The translations under genes and the position numbers were made by a program. Below the pieces are notes generated by a model. The model saw nothing but the letters and a program-made list of their open reading frames with translations. It had not been told where the DNA came from and ran no database searches. Positions 62,449-64,000 of a stretch of 64,000 nt of DNA are shown here, in pieces (position 1 is the first letter of the stretch; each line of letters begins with the position of its first letter). Origin of the DNA: Variovorax sp. 679 (GTDB taxonomy: Bacteria; Pseudomonadota; Gammaproteobacteria; Burkholderiales; Burkholderiaceae_C); NCBI RefSeq assembly GCF_003952185.1, contig NZ_RXFS01000008.1, positions 248,001 to 312,000 on the forward strand, read 5' to 3'.

Positions 62449-62879
62449 CAGCCTTCGTCATGGACGCTTCCGTCACCGCCGCCTGGCTGCTGCCCGACAT
62501 GGCCAGCGAACACACGCGCAAGCTCTACGCCGCCATCCGCCGCGACGAGGTGGAGCCGCAGGCGCCCAACGCCTGGCAGTGGGAGTGCGCCAACATCCTC
62601 GCCAACGGCGTGCGCAGCGGCCGCATTCCCTCGTCCGCAGTCGAAGGGCTGTGGAGCGTGCTCGATGCAATCCGCCATCGCGTCGAGCTGCACGAGCTCG
62701 CACCGGCCCAGCACAAGGCCGTGCTTGCCGTCGCCATCGACGCCGGTGTGTCTCTCTACGACGCGGGCTATCTCTGGCTCGCCAAGTCGCTCAATCTCCC
62801 GCTCGCCACCTTCGACGAGCAACTCATCAAGGCGGCGCCGCAAGCAGGCGTCAAGCTGTTCGACATTTCAACGCTCTGA
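62445..62879 (+). CDS. PIN-domain toxin (VapC type)
   Basis: A 144-residue PIN-domain ribonuclease with the acidic active site visible: Asp7 (VMDASVTAAW), Glu47 (WECANIL), Asp106 (SLYDAGYLWLA) and Asp124 (LATFDEQLIKAA). It starts with GTG, overlapping the antitoxin stop. VapC toxins usually cut tRNA or rRNA; the target here is unknown. The guaA start is 11 bases downstream, so read-through would join the toxin pair to GMP synthesis. Confidence 0.92.
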   Translation: MTAFVMDASVTAAWLLPDMASEHTRKLYAAIRRDEVEPQAPNAWQWECANILANGVRSGRIPSSAVEGLWSVLDAIRHRVELHELAPAQHKAVLAVAIDAGVSLYDAGYLWLAKSLNLPLATFDEQLIKAAPQAGVKLFDISTL

Positions 62880-62890
62880 GTCCTTTCGCC

Positions 62891-64000
62891 ATGCAACACG
62901 ACAAGATCCTCATCCTCGACTTCGGCTCGCAAGTCACGCAGCTCATCGCACGCCGCGTGCGCGAAGCCCACGTGCTGAGCGAAGTGCATCCCTGCGACGT
63001 CACCGACGAATGGGTGCGCGAATACGCCGCCGACGGCCACCTCAAGGGCGTGATCCTCTCCGGCAGCCACGCCAGCGTGTATGAGGAAACCACCGACAAG
63101 GCCCCGCAGGCCGTGTTCGACCTGGGCGTGCCCGTGCTCGGCATCTGCTACGGCATGCAGACCATGGCCCACCAGCTCGGCGGCAAGGTCGAGGGCGGCC
63201 ACAAGCGCGAGTTCGGCTTCGCGGCCGTGCGTGCCCATGGGCACACCGCGCTGCTGAAGGACATCGCCGACTTCACCACGCCCGAAGGTCACGGCATGCT
63301 CAACGTGTGGATGAGCCACGGCGACAAGGTCACCGAGCTGCCGCCGGGCTTCAAGCTCATGGCCAGCACCGACAGCTGCCCCATCGCCGGCATGGCCGAC
63401 GAGGCGCGCCGCTACTACGCGGTGCAGTTCCACCCTGAAGTCACGCACACCGTGCAGGGCAAGGCAATCCTCGAGCGCTTCGTGCTCGGCATCTGCGGCG
63501 CGAAGCCCGACTGGGTCATGCGCGACCACATCGCGGAAGCCGTCGAGAAGATCCGCGAACAGGTGGGCGACGAGGAAGTCATCCTCGGCCTTTCGGGCGG
63601 TGTCGATTCGAGCGTGGCCGCCGCGCTCATCCACCGCGCCATCGGCGACCAGCTGACCTGCGTGTTCGTCGACCACGGCCTGCTGCGCCTGAACGAGGGC
63701 GACATGGTCATGGAGATGTTCGAGGGCAAGCTGCACGCGAAGGTGATCCGCGTCGATGCCAGCGAGCTGTTCCTCGGCAAGCTCGCCGGCGTGAGCGACC
63801 CGGAAGCCAAGCGCAAGATCATCGGCGGCGAGTTCGTCACCGTGTTCAAGCAGGAAGCCGCGAAGCTCAAGGCCGGCGACGGCGGCCACAAGGGCGCGAC
63901 CTTCCTGGCGCAGGGCACCATCTACCCCGACGTCATCGAGTCGGGTGGTGCCAAGAGCAAGAAGGCCGTCACCATCAAGAGCCACCACAACGTGGGTGGC
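62891..64000 (+). CDS. guaA: GMP synthase (glutamine-hydrolysing), 3' end missing
   Basis: The first 370 codons of GMP synthase, cut off by the window edge. The glutamine amidotransferase part shows VLGICYGMQTMAHQLGG (nucleophile Cys) and the His-Glu in QFHPEVTH; the ATP-pyrophosphatase part shows the PP-loop LGLSGGVDSSVAAAL. It makes GMP from XMP, the step after GuaB. The start at 62891 is 11 bases after the toxin stop, with no clear terminator between them. Confidence 0.97.
   Translation, partial: MQHDKILILDFGSQVTQLIARRVREAHVLSEVHPCDVTDEWVREYAADGHLKGVILSGSHASVYEETTDKAPQAVFDLGVPVLGICYGMQTMAHQLGGKVEGGHKREFGFAAVRAHGHTALLKDIADFTTPEGHGMLNVWMSHGDKVTELPPGFKLMASTDSCPIAGMADEARRYYAVQFHPEVTHTVQGKAILERFVLGICGAKPDWVMRDHIAEAVEKIREQVGDEEVILGLSGGVDSSVAAALIHRAIGDQLTCVFVDHGLLRLNEGDMVMEMFEGKLHAKVIRVDASELFLGKLAGVSDPEAKRKIIGGEFVTVFKQEAAKLKAGDGGHKGATFLAQGTIYPDVIESGGAKSKKAVTIKSHHNVGG

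Overview
The window is a GC-rich chromosomal segment of a betaproteobacterium. Gene content and order (dapC-dapD-pilU-like-dapE, rimP-nusA-infB-rbfA-truB-typA, lptFG divergent from pepA-holC, smpB divergent from ratA-rnfH, guaB...guaA) and the protein sequences point to Burkholderiales, family Comamonadaceae, most likely Variovorax or a close relative. This is inferred from recalled gene order and sequence style; no search was run. Nearly all of it is core chromosome. I see no rRNA, CRISPR array, transposase or intact prophage.

Layout. 1-3 kb: the end of an RND efflux operon (outer-membrane lipoprotein, adaptor, first codons of the pump). 3-5.7 kb: a fasciclin-domain protein, then a small divergent repressor/Cro-like pair with a short membrane protein. 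5.7-15.5 kb, mostly minus strand: an ABC-F ATPase, prmB, the lysine/diaminopimelate genes dapE, dapD and dapC with a PilT/PilU-type ATPase among them, a LysE-type exporter and argA. 15.5-21.8 kb: an unusual soluble Clp-type AAA+ domain joined to an FtsH-type (M41) zinc peptidase, divergent from hrpA. 21.8-27.7 kb, minus strand: lptF-lptG, a CbiX-type chelatase, a CysB-type regulator, a methionine-type aminotransferase and small membrane proteins. 27.7-34 kb: pepA-holC, a branched-chain amino acid binding lipoprotein, a lone receiver domain, tRNA-Ser(GGA) and the SPFH/NfeD pair. 34-45 kb: a basic amino acid decarboxylase, a periplasmic-type ATP-dependent DNA ligase, fabI, a yejABEF peptide importer and an MFS transporter. 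45-54 kb: the rimP-nusA-infB-rbfA-truB-typA translation/transcription operon, preceded by a promoter and a strong hairpin. 54-64 kb: a DMT transporter, an unknown membrane protein with an internal duplication, an ECF sigma/anti-sigma pair bracketed by two near-duplicate secreted proteins, smpB/ratA/rnfH, guaB, a Phd/PIN toxin-antitoxin pair and the start of guaA.

Items most worth follow-up: (1) the AAA+/M41 chimera at 15528-17513, with its zinc site intact, a Hsp100-like sensor-2 motif and no membrane segment; (2) the sigma/anti-sigma module between two COG4315-type secreted proteins, with an ECF-like promoter (GGAAT-N17-CGTT) upstream; (3) the toxin-antitoxin pair between guaB and guaA, whose 11-bp operator palindrome runs into the antitoxin start codon; (4) an orphan S24 repressor/Cro switch whose Ala-Gly cleavage site reads Ala-Ala; (5) two families of structured intergenic repeats.
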